Shown here: in pieces, positions 14,525 through 16,488 of the stretch
Position numbering within the stretch: the stretch's first letter is position 1
How the letters are laid out: each line of letters starts with the position of its first letter
Assembly: GCA_014894735.1 (NCBI GenBank)
Contig: JADBKX010000172.1
Location: 20,349-36,836, forward strand
DNA: 16,488 bases
DNA from: Candidatus Sediminicultor sextus
Lineage (GTDB): Bacteria > Atribacterota > Phoenicimicrobiia > Phoenicimicrobiales > Phoenicimicrobiaceae
Direction of reading: 5' to 3'
Program-made: the position numbers and the translations under genes
The notes under the pieces: generated by a model
Database searches by the model: none
What the model saw: the letters and a program-made list of their open reading frames with translations, nothing else
What the model was told of the DNA's origin: nothing

Positions 14525-15102
14525 TGAAAGAAAGAATCGAAATGTGTTTAAGTGGTTCCGGAGGCCAGGGGCTAATTTTGGCTGGAATAATTTTAGCCGA
14601 AGCAGCCGGCATATATGATGGAAAAGAAGCGGTTCAAACCCAGTCTTACGGACCCGAAGCCCGAGGAGGAGCCAGTAGATCAGAAGTAGTTATAAGTAAT
14701 GGTGCTATAGATTATCCTAAAGTGATAAAATCAGATATCCTTTTAGCTCTAACTCAGACTGCTTGCGATAAATATGTCAAAAATCTAAATAAAGACGGTA
14801 TCCTGGTTGCTGATTCTACATTAGTAACAGAGGTTCCTAATATCTCAAATAAAATATATTTATTTCCTATTGCTGAAACAGCTCAAAAAAAATTCGGAAC
14901 GAAATTAGTTACCAATATTATTTCTTTAGGTATAATTGTAGGGTTAACTGAAGTGGTTTCCCAAGAAGCTATTCAAAAGGCAGTGTGTTCCAGGGTTCCA
15001 GTTAAAGCAAAGGAAGTAAACGAGAAAGCATTACTCTTGGGGTTTGATATTGCTAAAGATTTAAAAGTAAAAAATAAGAAATCAGGCAACAAGATAAATT
15101 AA
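14524..15102 (+). CDS. korC: 2-oxoacid:ferredoxin oxidoreductase gamma subunit
   Basis: This 192-aa subunit matches the gamma domain of POR/KOR enzymes. GSGGQGLILAG (11-21) is followed by QTQSYGPEARGGASRSEVVIS, the best known signature of the family, then DILLALTQTACDKY. The gamma subunit helps bind CoA and holds the complex together. It starts at the last base of the korB stop (TAATG). It closes the delta-alpha-beta-gamma set; 29 bases follow before the acetate kinase remnant. Confidence 0.93.
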   Translation: MKERIEMCLSGSGGQGLILAGIILAEAAGIYDGKEAVQTQSYGPEARGGASRSEVVISNGAIDYPKVIKSDILLALTQTACDKYVKNLNKDGILVADSTLVTEVPNISNKIYLFPIAETAQKKFGTKLVTNIISLGIIVGLTEVVSQEAIQKAVCSRVPVKAKEVNEKALLLGFDIAKDLKVKNKKSGNKIN

Positions 15103-15131
15103 AATTTGTGAAAAAGTAGATTAAGAATAAA

Positions 15132-15560
15132 ATGAAAGTTTTAGTGGTAAATAGCGGCAGTTCATCTATAAAATATCAGTTATTCGACATGACTGATGAG
15201 TCGGTACTGGCTAAAGGCTTAGTGGAGAGGATTGGAATTTCTGATTCAATTATTAATCATTATCCTTCTGACAGGGAACCGGTTATAACCCATCAGGATA
15301 TTCCTAACCATAGGGTGGGGATTAAATTAATGATGGATGCCTTACTTCATTCAGATTATGGGGTAATTAAAGAAACCAGAGCGGAAGCATGTGAAGGATT
15401 AGAATTTTTAGGAGTAAAAATTGACCCGGAGAAAAATAAAGTTCATGGCAAGGAAGCCATTATAAGTAATAATAATTCAAGAGTAAAAGTTATGGTAATT
15501 CCTACTAATGAAGAGTTAATGATTGCTAAAGATACAATAGAAATTTCAGCAAATCTATAG
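15132..15560 (+). pseudogene. ackA: Acetate kinase with a large in-frame internal deletion
   Basis: The 142-aa product joins the two ends of acetate kinase. Residues 1-80 are the normal N-terminus, with NSGSSSIKY (Asn7, Ser10, Ser12) and a tail like the usual segment before the helix preceding the active site. Residues 81-142 are the normal C-terminus, with ETRAEACEGLEFLG, GKEAIIS and IPTNEELMIA. The middle, about 260 of roughly 400 residues, is missing; it would hold the catalytic Arg, Asp and His residues and the GGIGEN nucleotide loop. The junction lies near base 15,371/15,372 and keeps frame. Catalysis is not expected. It may be a natural deletion or a collapsed assembly. The ribosome site is weak. 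It sits where an acyl-phosphate-to-ATP step would fit, between korC and nfnA. Confidence 0.88.
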
Positions 15561-15593
15561 GTGTATTTTAGCAAAATTTAGGAGGCAAAATAA

Positions 15594-16451
15594 ATGTACC
15601 AAATAGTTAAAAAAGAAAGATTAAACGAAATTATCCATTCAATGTGGATAGAAGCCCCGGAAGTGGCCCAATCTGTGGAACCCGGACAGTTTATTATTCT
15701 AATGATTAAGGGGAAAGGAGAACGAGTCCCTTTAACTGTTGCCGATTTTGACCGAGAGAAAGGATTGATTCGCATTGTCTTTCAGATAGTGGGCAAGACC
15801 AGTGAAGAACTTTCTACTTTGGGAGAAGGAGATGAATTATATTCCTTCATCGGACCCTTAGGTAAAAAGACCGAGATTGAAAATTATGGAAAAGTAATAA
15901 CCGTAGGCGGAGGTACCGGGATCGCCTGCATCCATCCGATTACTTGTGCCTTAAAAGAGGCGGGGAATGAAGTCATTTCCATAATCGGAGCCCGAAACAA
16001 GGAACTGATTATCATGGAAGAGGAGATTAAGAAAGCCTCCTCAAAATTAATTGTTACCACTGATGATGGTAGTTATGGACGAAAAGGATTTGTCACTCAA
16101 GTTTTAAAAGAGCTCTTGGATAAGGATAAATCAATCAAGAAAATATGGGCTATCGGTCCGGCTATTATGATGAAGGTGACCTGTGAAACTACCAAACCTT
16201 ATCCGGTAGAGACTATAGTCAGTCTTAACAGCATTATGGTAGATGGTACCGGAATGTGCGGTTCCTGTAGGATTACCATCGGAGGAGAGACTAAATTTGC
16301 CTGTACCGATGGACCGGAATTTGATGGGCAGTTAGTAGACTGGACAGAATTTATGAATCGTCTTTCCCGCTATAAAGATTCGGAGAAAAAATCCTGGGAT
16401 CTCTATAACGAACATACTCATACCTGTAGCTTCGGAAGGGGGATAAATTAA
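15594..16451 (+). CDS. nfnA: NADH-dependent ferredoxin:NADP+ oxidoreductase subunit A (NfnA/SudB type)
   Basis: This 285-aa flavoprotein belongs to the ferredoxin-NADP reductase-like family of NfnA. The FAD domain contains RVPLT at 44-48. The NAD(P) domain contains GGGTGIACI at 105-113. The [2Fe-2S] region contains DGTGMCGSC with cysteines 222 and 225, plus C237 in KFACTDGPEFDG. Together with NfnB it couples reduced ferredoxin, NADH and NADP+ by electron bifurcation; the related SudAB enzymes reduce sulfur. Placed behind a ferredoxin-reducing oxidoreductase, it would pass those electrons to NADPH. The ATG has AGGAGG at 15580-15585. Its stop overlaps the next start by one base (TAATG). Confidence 0.9.
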   Translation: MYQIVKKERLNEIIHSMWIEAPEVAQSVEPGQFIILMIKGKGERVPLTVADFDREKGLIRIVFQIVGKTSEELSTLGEGDELYSFIGPLGKKTEIENYGKVITVGGGTGIACIHPITCALKEAGNEVISIIGARNKELIIMEEEIKKASSKLIVTTDDGSYGRKGFVTQVLKELLDKDKSIKKIWAIGPAIMMKVTCETTKPYPVETIVSLNSIMVDGTGMCGSCRITIGGETKFACTDGPEFDGQLVDWTEFMNRLSRYKDSEKKSWDLYNEHTHTCSFGRGIN

Positions 16452-16488
16452 TGGCTGAAATGATACCACCCAAAGAGAGGATGCAAAG
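16451..16488 (+). CDS. nfnB: Start of NfnB/GltD-like subunit, cut by the window end
   Basis: An ATG overlapping the nfnA stop by one base opens a frame reading MAEMIPPKERMQ to the window edge. A short basic, proline-containing start of this kind precedes the usual motif of NfnB, the large FAD and [4Fe-4S] subunit, and nfnB normally follows nfnA. Only 12 codons are visible, so the call rests mainly on context. Confidence 0.6.
   Translation, partial: MAEMIPPKERMQ

Overview
The window is an AT-rich chromosomal segment in which every recognised gene lies on the + strand. It looks like a strictly anaerobic, fermentative bacterium with Firmicutes-like genes. Evidence for this is the ferredoxin-linked 2-oxoacid oxidoreductase, an Nfn-type ferredoxin:NADP reductase, a cyclodeaminase, a KamA-family radical SAM protein, a long-form HPF, an HD-GYP protein paired with DUF5317, and GGAGG ribosome binding sites. 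A deep anaerobic lineage such as Atribacterota, or a clostridial relative, is a reasonable guess, but the sequence alone does not settle it.

Bases 1-3,600 hold hpf (ribosome hibernation), an uncharacterised two-domain protein, a 29-aa hydrophobic small ORF enclosed by a long inverted repeat, a membrane HD-GYP protein (probably cyclic-di-GMP turnover) and a DUF5317 membrane protein. Bases 3,740-8,140 hold secA, prfB with a +1 programmed frameshift, and a small membrane protein. Bases 8,280-10,770 hold a formiminotransferase-cyclodeaminase family gene and a KamA-family radical SAM gene broken by one missing base.

The longest gene-free stretch (10,767-11,315) holds the remnant of a small two-helix membrane protein, three blocks of heptanucleotide repeats, a 14-bp palindrome and a probable promoter. 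From 11,316 a tight operon starts with a GntR-type regulator. It continues with a 2x[4Fe-4S] ferredoxin subunit and the alpha, beta and gamma subunits of a 2-oxoacid:ferredoxin oxidoreductase, then an acetate kinase that has lost its middle two thirds, then nfnA and the first codons of nfnB. Together the operon would oxidise a 2-oxoacid to acyl-CoA, reduce ferredoxin and pass electrons to NADP; the ATP-yielding acetate kinase step cannot work from this copy.

The most unusual features are: (1) degenerate tandem arrays with a strict 7-base period in several intergenic spacers, one running into a coding sequence and matched by an inverted partner; (2) the 29-aa ORF inside an 18-bp long-range inverted repeat whose right arm is also a terminator-like hairpin just before the HD-GYP gene; (3) the clean in-frame internal deletion of acetate kinase; and (4) three damaged genes within 6.7 kb. 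No CRISPR array, transposase, tRNA or rRNA was seen.
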